From contig JAZKJV010003262.1 of the NCBI GenBank assembly GCA_037367405.1, positions 1-64,000 on the forward strand: 64,000 nucleotides of DNA, given 5' to 3'. The stretch is from Ottelia alismoides. Its lineage: Eukaryota > Streptophyta > Magnoliopsida > Alismatales > Hydrocharitaceae. This document shows positions 46,867 through 58,016 of the stretch, piece after piece; within the stretch, counting starts at the first letter, position 1; each line of letters begins with the position of its first letter. The notes below the pieces were generated by a model, which was given only the letters and a program-made list of their open reading frames with translations, was not told the DNA's origin and made no database searches. Position numbers and translations under genes: made by a program.

Positions 46867-46896
46867 GCTCTGGCTGAATCAATCATGCTCTGGCTG
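46857..46896. repeat. 20-bp tandem duplication at the gag/protease boundary
   Basis: ATCAATCATGCTCTGGCTGA occurs twice in a row. The 20-bp unit shifts the frame between the gag tail (EFSQSMID...) and the protease frame (MIDRFHIQLTL...), breaking an otherwise continuous gag-pol reading. Confidence 0.85.
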
Positions 46897-49697
46897 AACT
46901 CCTCAAGCTCTATCTTTTTTGGATCATTTTTCTTCCCCTTCCCCCTCTGAAGGGCTCTAGGGAAGGGGATCACTGGGTCCTTCTCATATGAAGGACTAGG
47001 AAAAGGTCTAGACGGTTCAAGGACCGGATCCACACATGCATCATGCACCACAGTGGGACCAGAAGAAAGTAAACCTTTTCCTTTATTCATAGCAGAGTTC
47101 CGAGATACATGAACACGAGGAAAAACAACATCACTGTCTGTACAAACACCGGTGGCCTCAGTACCACCACGGGCTGGCTGCTCTGCTGCTGCTGCTGGTA
47201 GACGTCGTGCGGCATCAGTACCGCTGGCTGGCTCGGCTGAATGGGTGGCATCAGTACCACCTCCTAGATCTGGTGAAGTGGCGGCCTCAGTACCGCCGGT
47301 GGGATCAGCATCCTTGGTGGCCTCAGTACCACCGTCATCATCTGGAGCGGCCTCAGTACCGCTCTCCTCCTCCTCCTGTGGCGCCTCGGATGGTGCTCAG
47401 ATGAGGCGTCGCCGCCTTGCTGGGGTCCTACCGCTCCTAAGTGTGACAAAATCAGCATCAAATAGTCCGAAGAAGTATCATCAAATGGGTCACTAGGAGT
47501 GGCTAACTCAGTATGTACTACCTGCTTAGATTTCCTCTTGAGGCCGTTCGGATTGGGCTCTATCTGGACTGGTATGGCGGCCTTCCCTCTCACCAGGTCC
47601 CGCATCTCCTGGCGGAACTCGTCCATCTCCCGTCGGAATGTAGCCTGCTGGTCCGTGAGGGAGGCGGGCATGTCATCCAAGGCGGGCTCTCGTGGAGCCC
47701 GACGGGTGGCCTCTCTGTGGGTGAGGCTGTTGGAACTGCTGTGGTGTGTAAGAGGGTAGGATGGAGGGTGCTGCTGGTATCCCTGGTGAGCCTGCTGCTC
47801 ACGTCTCCAAGACTGTCCCTGCTGCTGATAGGGACGAGGACCGTAGGATGACTGCAGCTGATACGCTGGGGGCTGCTGCTGGGCTGGTGCTGGTCTCTCT
47901 GCTGGGAGTACTGCCCTCCCTGTCCTGACGGCTGCTGCTGGGGCTGGGCACCACCACTCCCCCACCTGAATCCGGATGGTCTCGTCGGATCCCAGGCTGG
48001 GGACGGTCATACCAAATCCCGTTGACATCCATCAACGGCTCGGCATCGAAGGGGGCTGGCGGGAGTACTGCCAGAGGCTGATCCGGCTGGTAGACCACCA
48101 TCTGCATCTCTGGAGATGGTGGAGACTGGTAGGTGGGCTGCGGCTGCTGGTACGGCTCCGCCTGTACAAGGTGAACCTGTCTAGGCTGCACTGGGGTGCT
48201 GGAGCGCTGGGACGAGCTGCTGCTGCTGCCGGCGTCGCCTCATGACTGAAGACGGGGCTGAGAAGCCGTCTGTGCCTCCTGGAGACACATGAGCTGTGTC
48301 TTCATGTCGCTCAAGACCTGTGCCATCTGCTCCATCTGCGTGATACTCTGGCACTGCTTCTTCTCAATCAGCTCCATGCGGTCCAACTTCTCGCTGATGA
48401 TACCCATGTCCGCAGCTGATGACTCTGCCTGTGCTGCTGCAGCTGCGGACGAACTGGATGGACCTGCATCTACCCGTGCTATCCGCTGGTACTGCACGGG
48501 TCCTGGCTCATGTGGCTGGGTCTTCTGAGTATAGAGCCGGGTCTGGGACATCACCATATAGTTTTCTGCCATCTCCTCAAAAATGGCCCAGACCTGGTCG
48601 TGGTCCTTGGCGAAGTAGGACCCGCCACAAGAAGCATTCACCAGGCCCTGTAGCTCTGGTGACAACCCGTTCAAGAAGCTCTGCACAAGGTTCGGCTTCG
48701 TGATGTCATGGTGCGGGCATCTGTCCAGGAGCTCTCTGAACCTCTCCCAAGCCTCGTGAAACTGCTCGTTGGGGAACATGGAGAAGTTGATGATCAGGGC
48801 CTCGCTGCATTCGTCCGCCCGAGTGGATAGTACTTGTTCAAGTACTCGGTGCGGAGCTGCTCCCAGGTATAGACAAACCTCCCCCAAGTGCTTCAGCCAG
48901 GTGGCTGCTCTATCTGCCAGTGAAAAGGGGAAGGCTATCATCCGGATCGTATCCTGGTCCACATGCCGGTCGTGGACAGTGCTGCAAATCATCAGAAACT
49001 CCTGGAGGTGGAGGTGGGGCTCCTCTGTAGCAAGTCCATGGAACCGCGGAAGCATCTGCAAGGTGTTCGGGGGGAACTTGAAGTCCCCCACGATAGCTGG
49101 AACCACCACCCAATGGTGCATCAGTGTAGATCCGGGTTGTGCAACTCCCACATCGGTCTAGGTGGTCCTGCTCCTCCCGCGGCTGCTGCGCCGCTGCGGC
49201 GGCGGCCGCGGCTGCTGCTGCTGCGGCTGCTGCTGCGACTCGTGCCTGTGCATCATCGGGCTCCTCGGGCTCGCTCTGCTGGTCTCTCTCTGCTCTGAGC
49301 CTCTCCAACTCTCTCCTCATCTCAATCATAAATGCCCCCTGATCGCGGAGCTGCTGCTGGACTGTATCAGTGATGCGATCAGGGTGGAGTTGATCGCTCC
49401 CTGGTCGAGTACAATATGCTCTGGTCGGCGGGAGTGATCGTCTGAACTGCCGGCTCCGGCCATGTCGACGTCTGCAAAATCAAACGAGCCCAACTCAGGT
49501 GCTGTCAAATGTATCAATCTCTCCTCGGGCTCGTGTCTCACAGGTAGATCAGAAAGGGGATCGAGGGGGAACAGGGTGGAGTCGTACTCGGGCTCGGAGA
49601 GCGGGTCTGAGCTCTCGCGAGCCAACCTAGATGATGAGGTAGACGCGCCCGAAAGCGGTGCAGCCAGGGGCTGCCTAAGAGATCGTCTACCCATCAT
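46897..49697 (-). pseudogene. Athila gag
   Basis: The capsid block at 49151-48240 is recognisable: MLPRFHGLATEEPHLHLQEF, AFPFSLADRAATWL, FHEAWERFRELLDRCPHHD and FLNGLSPELQGLV, a Retrotrans_gag domain. Upstream pieces (49697-49326 with an acidic N-terminus; 49329-49150 with a poly-Ala run and MRRELERLRAERDQ) are separated by one-base frameshifts. Downstream, a TGA at 48240-48242 (from CGA) interrupts a Pro/Gln-rich tail that goes on to 47264 in two frames. No CCHC knuckle was seen. It cannot make a full Gag. Confidence 0.85.
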
Positions 49698-51202
49698 CTT
49701 GATCTGGCGAGTAGGGCGGATGAGATCTGGAAAAATTACGATCAGAAAACAAACCCCCGGTTCACCAACGCAACGCGAGCTGAAGACCGTGAAAGTTCGG
49801 TCAAATTATCTTGTCAATTTTATTTTGGTGGACACTCAAGATATCAGAGCGCTTACGTGACCTATTGGGATATCCGCTGCTAACCCAACCGACTGGCCCG
49901 CACGGAAGAGTCGGTAATCAGTCGGGTTTAGCAACGGGGGGCTCTACCTAGTGTGCGGGTCACTCTCTCGCGCATACAAACCAAGCAATGATGGGGTTGC
50001 TCTCCCCAAGACAAAACTTTTAGGGTGAGCGAGTTTTAAGGTTAATAATTTTAGCAGTCCCAATTTTATGGTTTCTCTTTTTAGTCTTTTTCAAAGCAAA
50101 CAAATCGCCTAACGAATTTTTCGGTTCTCCTGATTATTAAGTCAAGAACAGGGGGAGAAGACGAAAAAGCCGATGCACGAGAAATCAATGATGCATGCAA
50201 AGTCAGAAATGCGTACCTTGCTCCAGCTCTCTACATGCAATATGATCCGCGCATAAAATAAAAGACAGAATTAAAACTAAGCTAAATGATGCAGCGGGAA
50301 AAGCCGAGTCCTAGACGAGCAACTTCTAGCAAAGAACCGTCTAACCGGTCACCGACCTCTAAGCCAAAGAGTCCGGTCTTTGCCCGTCCCTCCCCTGCCC
50401 GACAAATCGGGGGTAGGAGTAAGCGCTTTACAGGACGGGCTACGGCACGTAGGCTACGGAGGCTAGCGAGTCGGTTATTTTTATTATTTATTTTAAGTAG
50501 GTCCAATTACGATCTATAGGAACAGATATGCAATTAGGTGTGTGGATCCTACTAATTACGGCACATTCACCAGAAAATCCTAAGTCTAGGGGCTCGAGCA
50601 AAAACCGCGAAAAACCGGAAAAGTCAGTAAGAAAGAAAAAGAAAAACCGCGAAGAAAGCCGCGAAAAACCCGAAGGTCCTAATGGGTCCCCCGAGCACAC
50701 CGGTGCTCGGCGAAACAGACCCTGCTACAGTCACAAGTCCAAAAGTGTCCAAGTCCTATCCCTGTATTATTACAATAATGATAAAAATGAAATAAAAACC
50801 TAAGCTATCCTCACCCACTCAACTCTCTCTCTCTCTCTCGCTCTCTCCTGCGGCTTCGTAAAGAAGGAAGTCGCCTCCAAGTTCCTCGGCTGCTCAGGCT
50901 CCTCGAAAGTCGCCTCCGCGGTCCTCGGGCCCTCGCAAGATAAAGAGAAGAGTGGTCAGACTGGCAAAAATAATCAAGCAATAAAGAAAAAGAAATGAAA
51001 ATAAAAGTGAGGGTATATATGCAAAAATGGAAAAAGAAATAAACACACAAAATAAAACAAAAAATAAAAATAAAAGAAAATCAAAATAAAACAAAAAGAA
51101 AATAGATACAAAAAGCCGCGAAAAGCCGCGAGCTCCGAAGAGCCGCGAAAAGCCGCGAAAATAAAAACGAAAATAAAAACGCAAAGAACTACTAAGTCGT
51201 GC
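49698..51202 (-). other. Athila 5' leader
   Basis: About 1.5 kb between the primer-binding site and gag with no gene. It has a (CT)n run at 50823-50848, a long purine-rich stretch (50600-50660), and repeated GCCGCGAAAA words (51113-51160), all low-complexity. Confidence 0.6.
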
Positions 51203-51220
51203 TCCCCGGCAACGACGCCA
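51203..51220 (-). other. Athila primer-binding site (tRNA-Asp type)
   Basis: The minus strand reads TGGCGTCGTTGCCGGGGA, three bases after the LTR end (TTATCA then GAA). It differs by one base from the TGGCGCCGTTGCCGGGGA used by many Athila and Tat elements. Confidence 0.85.
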
Positions 51221-51223
51221 TTC

Positions 51224-54200
51224 TGATAACCTAAAAATCCCGAAGACCCGGGTGAAGGTAATAAAACAAGGGTCGTTGCGACCCGGATCTCAGAGGATAG
51301 GTATATCAAGAAAAATCAGACCACTCGAAACACGTAAAATCAATCAAGCACAAAATCAGCGGTCTAGCTATGAGATTAACCTGGTATAGCACCCAGGGTC
51401 GAACACAAGGAGCACGGGTTGGCCAGAGGCCTACGAAGTAGTAAAAATAAAATAAAAGAAAAGACAAGTATTTTTAGTGGTTTTTAATGCTTTTTATATT
51501 TTTTTTTGGATTTTTAAATGTGAAGAAAATAAAAGAAACACAAAATAAAGCAAGCTTCAACTAATTATTTAATGTATCAAAAATCAAGCAAAAATTCAAA
51601 CAAAAATGTTTTTATGTTTTTTAGGTTTTTTAGTGTTTTTGGTGAATTTTTGGGATTTTTATAATGTATATTTTATTTTCTAAAAATCAAACAGTACTAA
51701 AAAGACAAGGTACTGTCCAGCCAGGCCCAAAATCCAAAAATAAAATATTTAAGGATCTCAAGAAGGCCTGGAGATAATTTTCCTGTAAACTAGATAAAAT
51801 GAGGAAAATTTGAGCACCAAAATTATTGTTTTTGGGTTTTTAAATTATTTACTATGATTTTTATGAGTTTTTAGGTGTTTTTGAATTTTCAGGGTTTTTA
51901 AGCAATGAAAAATAGCCAAAATTGGCTAGAAAATCAAAACACACAAAAGAAACATTACCTAATTTTTATGGAATTTTTGAGGGGGGTTTTATATTTTTTT
52001 GGGATTTTTAATCCTAGACAATATCTAAAATAGAGGTTTTTGAATTTTTAAAAATAACAAATAAAATCAAAAATGTCCTCGAAAATTCTCAAAAATCCTA
52101 CAACATGGCAGGAGCTATGTGTCAAATTTTCATCGAATTTGGAGGTGATTTGATATTTTATTTAAAAATCAAGAGGGGGCACTGTGCACAGGGACTGAAG
52201 TGCAAATACCCGAAGTTCTGGGGGTCCAGGTGCAATTTTCCCAGCAAGTCACGCGCGTGGCGCGTGCCTGGGGCACTCAGGGACCTTCTGGTAATAAAAA
52301 CAAGTCCTAGGACCTTTTGGTAACTCGTACCAAAAAGTCCAGGGGCTGTTATGCAAATAACCCACTAAAAGACGCACATGTGCAAATAAAACGTTCACAG
52401 GGGCATATATGCAATTACCAAAAAGTTTCTATTCATTAACAAACATCCAGAACTACAGGGGTAGAGTTGCAAATACACCAAATAAAGCACGTGGCGAAGC
52501 ACGTGACAAACACTCACAGGGGCATAACTGCAATTAAACTAAAGTACCAGGTCCCAAGTGCAAATATCCCAACATAAATAAAAGGCAAACAATATTTACA
52601 GGACTAAATATAAAAACATAAACTACGAGGGGGCCTACGGTAATTTACCCCTTTATTACGTCGACGGCTGGATGATGGACGCGTGGCTGATCTAACGGTC
52701 CTGGGCGCGGGCGTCTCTCTCTCCTTCCGCACGTGGGCCGATCGACGGCGCAGAGGAGGGCACGTGGACGATTTGACGGGTGCGGGTGATTGGCGCCTCT
52801 CTCCCTGCTCTGACAGACCCGATCAACCCTCGAGATGATCGGACGGTGGCTGCTCCTCGATGGATGGACGGTCACGATGAAAACTGGAGCTCTGAGGGTG
52901 ATCGGACGGTGGTCGAGGACCCTCGAAGAACAGGTGGCCGGCGAGTTTCGCCGGCCTCGTGCGCGTGCTGGGGTCCTCCTCAGCTGCCTTTGAAGATCGG
53001 AGAAGACTCGCACTGAAGTTCCGCAGCTGTTGGTGGCCTCCGATGGCCCAGCCGAGCCCTGGAGGGGCTCCGGCGAGGTCGACGGAGGAGAGCTCCTGGC
53101 CTAGACGTGGGGAGGCCTCAGATGGCCTCCTCTGGACCTGCAAAGTAGCTCAAGAGCTTCGCGGGTCGAGGGAAAAATGCCTCGACCCGGTTAGGTGGTG
53201 CGGGGGTGAGCGATGCGTCGGGGTGAGCGAGCTCCGGCGAGTGACGGACGGTGGAGCTCGAACCCCATCTCCTGTGCGAGCTGGGTTGAACGAAGGGGCG
53301 GAGAAGGTGCGTGGAGGGATGGCGAAGGTGACTGGGTGTTCCGATGATCGAACGGATACGCGATATGGTCGGAATCAACGGAATACGGCGAAGCTACGAT
53401 TTGGGGGAAACAAGAAATTAGGCGAAATGGGAAAGCTAGAAGGTTACCTGGGCGGTGTGGTAGACTGTGCTGGAGCTGAGGTAGCTCCTGGTCGTGGCCT
53501 CGAAGGTCGTCAAGTCCTGAGGCTCGAGCTCCTGCACGGGGCGGAGCACGGCGGCGCTACGTCGCCAGATCAGTGGTCCGACCACCTCCTCCTCGCTGCA
53601 ACACGGGCAATCGAGAGCTGTCACCTCAGGGACTGCGGTGGAGGTCACGGGACGAAGGGTGGAGAGCCAAAGATGGAAAAAGAATGCGGCGGAGCTTAGG
53701 CTATATACTGTGGAGGGTCCGGCAAGAATCGATCGGGTAGGGTAGCGTGAAGCGCGGATCCCAATGCACTCCCCCGGGCGAGTATCTCGGATGCAAGAAG
53801 AAGGATTAGGACCCGGGGTTTGCGCGAATGGCAGGCGGATCAGGCAGGAAAAAATCAGAGAAATCGGGTCGACAGCCCGATCCGCGAGAGAAGAAGGTCC
53901 GCGGGGGGAGTTGATCGGGGGTCAACATCCCCCGTGGACCAATCAGGAGAGGCCACGCATTTTTATTTTTGTTTCTTTATTTTAGGCTAGAAAATGATGG
54001 AATTAGCAAAAACGTAAAACATAAAATATTTTTATTTTATTTTTCTCTATTTTTTTGGTGATTTTTAATTAATTTTTCAAAATAAAAATAAGGTATTTAC
54101 ATATTAGGGCTATATATAGGTATATATACAATATAGGGTTTTTAATTTTTATTTTTTTAATTAGTTATTTTTATACATTTTATTCCTATTTTATATTTTA

Positions 54201-54890
54201 TTTATTTATAGAATAAAATGAGGAATAAAAAGATATTTTTATTTTATTTTTATTATTTATATACATAAGGGAAATAAATAGTTATGTACACTATGTACAT
54301 GATATATATACAATGTATTTTTGTATTTTTAATTTTGTAATTTTTATTTGATTTTTGTTTTGTTTCTTTTTATTTTATTTGTTTACAATATATAGTTTAG
54401 AATATTTACAAAAAGTTTTAGAAAATAAATAAATTTATTTACAAGGTTAAATACATAAGGTGGTATGGTCTATGTACATGGTGAAAGGGTATTTTTGAAT
54501 TTTTGCTTTTTTTAGATTTTTGTTTTGTTTTTAATAGTTTCTAGATATATATATAAAATATGTACAAGCATATTTTTGGGTGAGGAAAATATAATTTTAT
54601 TTATTTACAAAAATCTATACACATGAGCCCCTATCTCCCTCTACTTGGCCTTTATGCGGTCAGGCCCATGCTGAGCCCTCCCTTGGGTTAGGTTGCTCAA
54701 TATTTATTCTAAATATTTCCCTCTTTTTCTTTTTTTTTAATCTTTATTCTTTTATTTTTGCACAAAAACATGCTAATTATAGGTTTTTACAAAATGCATG
54801 CTTTTGCTAATTATTCCTATTTACAAGTATCTACATGCATTTGCATAGGTTTTTGTAGCTAAAATATAAGAATAAAGAGTGATGAATGGG
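51224..54890 (-). repeat. Athila 5' LTR (right), outer 9 bp missing
   Basis: Starts TGATAACCTAAAAATCCCGA and ends GTGATGAATGGG, lacking the TATTCATCA that closes the other LTR. The final GGG may be shared with the target. Otherwise collinear with the left LTR. Confidence 0.92.
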
Positions 54891-54918
54891 CCAATGGGAT
54901 GTGGTCTCCGGTGTTCAC
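54888..54918. repeat. 31-bp direct repeat, right of Athila
   Basis: Second copy of the 37053-37083 sequence; it continues into CTTGCCCTTGTTGG of the LINE, exactly as the uninterrupted unit A does. Confidence 0.93.
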
Positions 54919-55426
54919 CTTGCCCTTGTTGGATCAGAGGGTGGAAGAGTTCTTGGATATGCTAGCGACGTTTTGACCTCGGGCATAGATCATTTCACAT
55001 GGGGAGATAGTAGGTTCACGGTGAGGGAATCATTTCACATGGGATGTGGGAGGATCCGATTGTGGATTGGGTGCGAGCTATTGACGTGGTGGCCTTCTGT
55101 GGTTCGTTATTCGTAAACAGACATACAGATAGAAGGCGACTTTTGACTCCGGTGGCAAGATTATGGTCGATTTGGCTTGGTCGGAATGAGGTCATATTCT
55201 CGGCGCAACGCTTTTACAAGGAGAACGTGATCATTCGCGCTACAAGACTGGTGGACGTCTGGAGTGGAAGTTAGTTTTTTTGTGTTTCCTCACCCTGGCT
55301 GGAGGCTTTCTTGCCTCGTTGTATGGCCTTTGGGCTTTTTGTACATTCGATCATCTTTTTTACTTCTAATATATTGGGGTGAACACCAATGAGTGTATCC
55401 CCCTTTTTCTTGGTTTCAAAAAAAAT
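54919..55426 (+). mobile_element. LINE fragment, right part, with poly(A)
   Basis: Continuation of the LINE split by Athila, ending VARLWSIWLGRNEVIFSAQR, a 3' untranslated region and an A-run at about 55418-55425, as in unit A. Confidence 0.7.
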
Positions 55427-55888
55427 CATATCGATTTCTGGTGGAGACGAGTCGGAGGTGTTGGAAGGGATTAGAGTGGACACATGACTGATTTTGCGGT
55501 GTAGGATGTCGAATCGGATTAAGGTATTCCTATGGATGTTTAGGCTTGGGAGGGTTCTAATCAAGGATCATTGAGGGAGGATGCTGGGGGATGTTACATG
55601 TGATCGGTACGGGGTGACAGTGGATGATATGGATCATTTGTTTTTCTCTTGTCCGCACTCGATTGAGGTGTGGAGCAAGGCTGGCATCGCATGGCTTACA
55701 CAACTTGATTGCAACACTTTCTGGAGAGATGTTAGATCGGTCTGCAGCTTCGGGCATGAGGACGGTTCGTACCCCTTTGCTTTGGCATGGTTGGTTTGGC
55801 GCTCGAGGAACATGCTCATTTTTGGGGGACAAATATTTGACGCTGAGAATGTACTCGGTCATTATAGGATGCTTTGTAAATCGTGGTG
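55427..55888 (+). pseudogene. Second LINE ORF2 fragment, zinc-binding RT domain (unit B)
   Basis: A 102-codon frame (55581-55889) starts CDRYG soon after its beginning and contains DDMDHLFFSCPHSIEVWSKA and LVWRSRNMLIFGG. The frame is open over a longer stretch than in unit A because one G is missing from a G run upstream (GGGGGATG against GGGGGGATG). Confidence 0.7.
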
Positions 55889-55944
55889 AGTGTAATATGA
55901 TGCAACATGTAACTTGTAGCTTTTAGATTTACACACATACATAT

Positions 55945-56126
55945 GGTCTGTTTGGTTACTGGGATGGGGTGGTGGATAACCTGATGTGAATAGTAGCTGT
56001 TTGGGATGGTTATGATGGTTGGAATAAAGAATGTGATGTCACTATGATTTGTGATAAAATTCCGACCAAAGATTAGAGAGGGGTAAACCGGGTTACCCCG
56101 GGGTAAGCCAGTTACCAAACAAACCC
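55945..56126. mobile_element. Small MITE with GTTTGGT(A/T)AC termini, unit B
   Basis: Same element as 23484-23668, with ends GGTCTGTTTGGTTAC and GTTACCAAACAAACCC and a few substitutions. Confidence 0.65.
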
Positions 56127-56479
56127 ATAAAGTTATACATAGAGGCGGGTCCCATATTGGGACTCCACCCTTTTTCTTCTCAAAAAATATTAGTTTTTAA
56201 ATTGCTTTTTGCAATGGTCAATTATTTCAAATTGGAACATTGCAGATAGCTGTTAGGAACATGAAAATGGATGGTTGTCCTTCTGAAAAGTTCACAGGGC
56301 AGCTCTATTGTTGATACAGAGATTGAGGATCATTGCTGTTTTCATGAATTAAGACCTTTGCTGAATTTCGGAGTTGTTTTGTCAATCCATAACTAATATC
56401 ACATTTCAAAAAAGATGGGTTTCTAATAACTACTTTTTGAAAAAAAAGATCCGCATCAATTAGCATGCTGCACTTATTT

Positions 56480-56960
56480 GTTTTCTACTTGCAAGTGCCC
56501 CCTCAAGTTAGAGCATAGATGTCTATCAACCTCAACTTGGAAAAACATCTCTGAAAGGGTCCTCGAGCAAGAACCTTGACAAGCACATATGATGTCTGTT
56601 CACCCGAACTAACATGAGAAGTAGAAATGAGGATCTTCCGGATCATATCTCTAGTGTAGTGACAATCTACCTCGATATGCTTGGCATCTCATGGAAGGTT
56701 GGGTTGGCAATAGACAATGCAACCTGGTTGTCACATTGGAGGTGCATGGGAAGAGGTATTTCAATAGCTAGATCAATCAAAACGGTTTTGATCCATATCA
56801 TATCTATACTTCCTTGTGCCACGGCTCTGCATTCTTATTCTACATTGGACCTAGCGATAAATGTCTGCTTCTTGCTCTTCCATGATACCAAGGAGCTTCC
56901 TTGGGACATCATGCATATTCTGCATCTACGCAAGCTGTAACAACAATTGATGTACCTCTG
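56480..56960 (-). mobile_element. Decayed Copia 3' fragment inside gene X intron (copy C)
   Basis: Orthologous to 10225-10695 and 24030-24500. It is much more decayed than, and separate from, the full Copia element 900 bp downstream. Confidence 0.7.
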
Positions 56961-57876
56961 CTAAATAAGAGAGTAGTCCTAGGTGAGGTCAATTGCTCTC
57001 CTGGTGTAAATCAGGTATACATGTTTTCTGACTCCAAGTCTGACCGGTGTTAATTATAAGCACTTGACAGGTTGAAGTTCTGCCAAAAGAGGGGAATAAT
57101 AGCTTGTGTCAGGTCAACAATGGAGGAACACCTGAGATGCCAGAGAAAATGCAGGCTCTTCGTTATGGTACATGTTGTGTTGAATCTGGTGGTCTCTCTC
57201 TCCCCATAAGCGGTTTCAGTTTCACTAAGAATGATGTAATGAAGGTACACTACTGGAAGCACGTGAAGTTTAAGTATTTTGATTCTCTCACTATAAGGAA
57301 GTTCCTAATTTTTCTATAGGATTTTGAGAAGTCTCTCAGCACAAAAATTTAATGTTGAGGTAGACGATAGTGAAGCTAATTTGTATAAAAAGCTTTGGAT
57401 TGAGGCAGAAGCTGCTTTATGTAAAATGAAGTATGAGCTTCATTATGCACGAGCTAAAATGGAACATCAAAGTTTTCAAGAGAAAGACGTGCAAGGTAAA
57501 ATTGGTAGTAAAAATTAATCTGTCTCTCGCTTGTTGATGCTTATCTTTGGTAAATCTTCTGTAGGAATAGATATGCAGGACAAGTTTGGTTCAGAAGTAA
57601 AGCCTGAAAATAAAACAAGTTTACCTCCTATCACTTCTAAATTTGTTTTAGATAAAGAAAATGATTTAAAATCAGTTCAGGTAGAGGCACGGTCTCATAA
57701 TGATCTCAACATGATGGCTGAGGCAAGTAGTCCCGAACCCGAGAAGGTTGTTGCATCAGGTGTAATTAACACCAAAGAAGAAGTTGATCCGTCAGTCATG
57801 GCCCGATTGAGAGTTTTAGTTGCTCGAGACAACCAAGTTACCTCGTCAAACATAGACCCACAAGTCAAATTACATC

Positions 57877-58004
57877 TGTTGAAGGGAATAAACGAGATAA
57901 TCATTCATCTAACCCTAGAGCTCTCTTACATAGGAGAAAAGCTCTACGGGTAAATTACAGAAAAAGGACAATTGAAAAGAACAAATAACATAATTACTCT
58001 AACA
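57877..58004 (-). repeat. Copia 3' LTR
   Basis: 128 bp, TGTT...AACA ends. Contains CTCTCTTACATAGGAG where the other LTR has CTATCTTATATAGGAG, so the TATA-like word is intact only in the 5' LTR. Confidence 0.93.
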
Positions 58005-58016
58005 CTCCCCCTCAAG
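58005..58016 (-). other. Copia polypurine tract
   Basis: The minus strand reads CTTGAGGGGGAG directly before the 3' LTR. Confidence 0.8.

Larger units (their letters stand above)
37084..54890 (-). mobile_element. Athila-type Gypsy LTR retrotransposon, 17.8 kb
   Basis: Two long direct LTRs flank gag and pol genes read on the minus strand in the order gag, protease, RT, RNase H, integrase, which is the Gypsy order. A tRNA-Asp-type primer-binding site is next to the right LTR and a polypurine tract next to the left one. Long 5' leader, long pol-to-LTR spacer and the FMDD-type RT place it in the Athila group. LTRs differ by roughly 30-40 substitutions by eye over 3.65 kb (about 1%), so the insertion is recent. 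Both outer tips are missing and the flanking repeat is 31 bp rather than 5 bp. Confidence 0.92.
23703..56160. repeat. Tandem repeat unit B (expanded to 32.5 kb by later insertions)
   Basis: Same order of contents as unit A. The excess over A is explained by the Athila element with its 31-bp repeat (about 17.8 kb) and a segment of about 700 bp at 36166-36866. The unit ends in CCCATATTGG, followed by GACTCCACCC of unit C. Confidence 0.9.

Noticed and set aside
47152..49860. Plus-strand frames opposite Athila gag, some over 100 codons
   Set aside because: They are mirror frames of GC-rich repetitive gag coding sequence.
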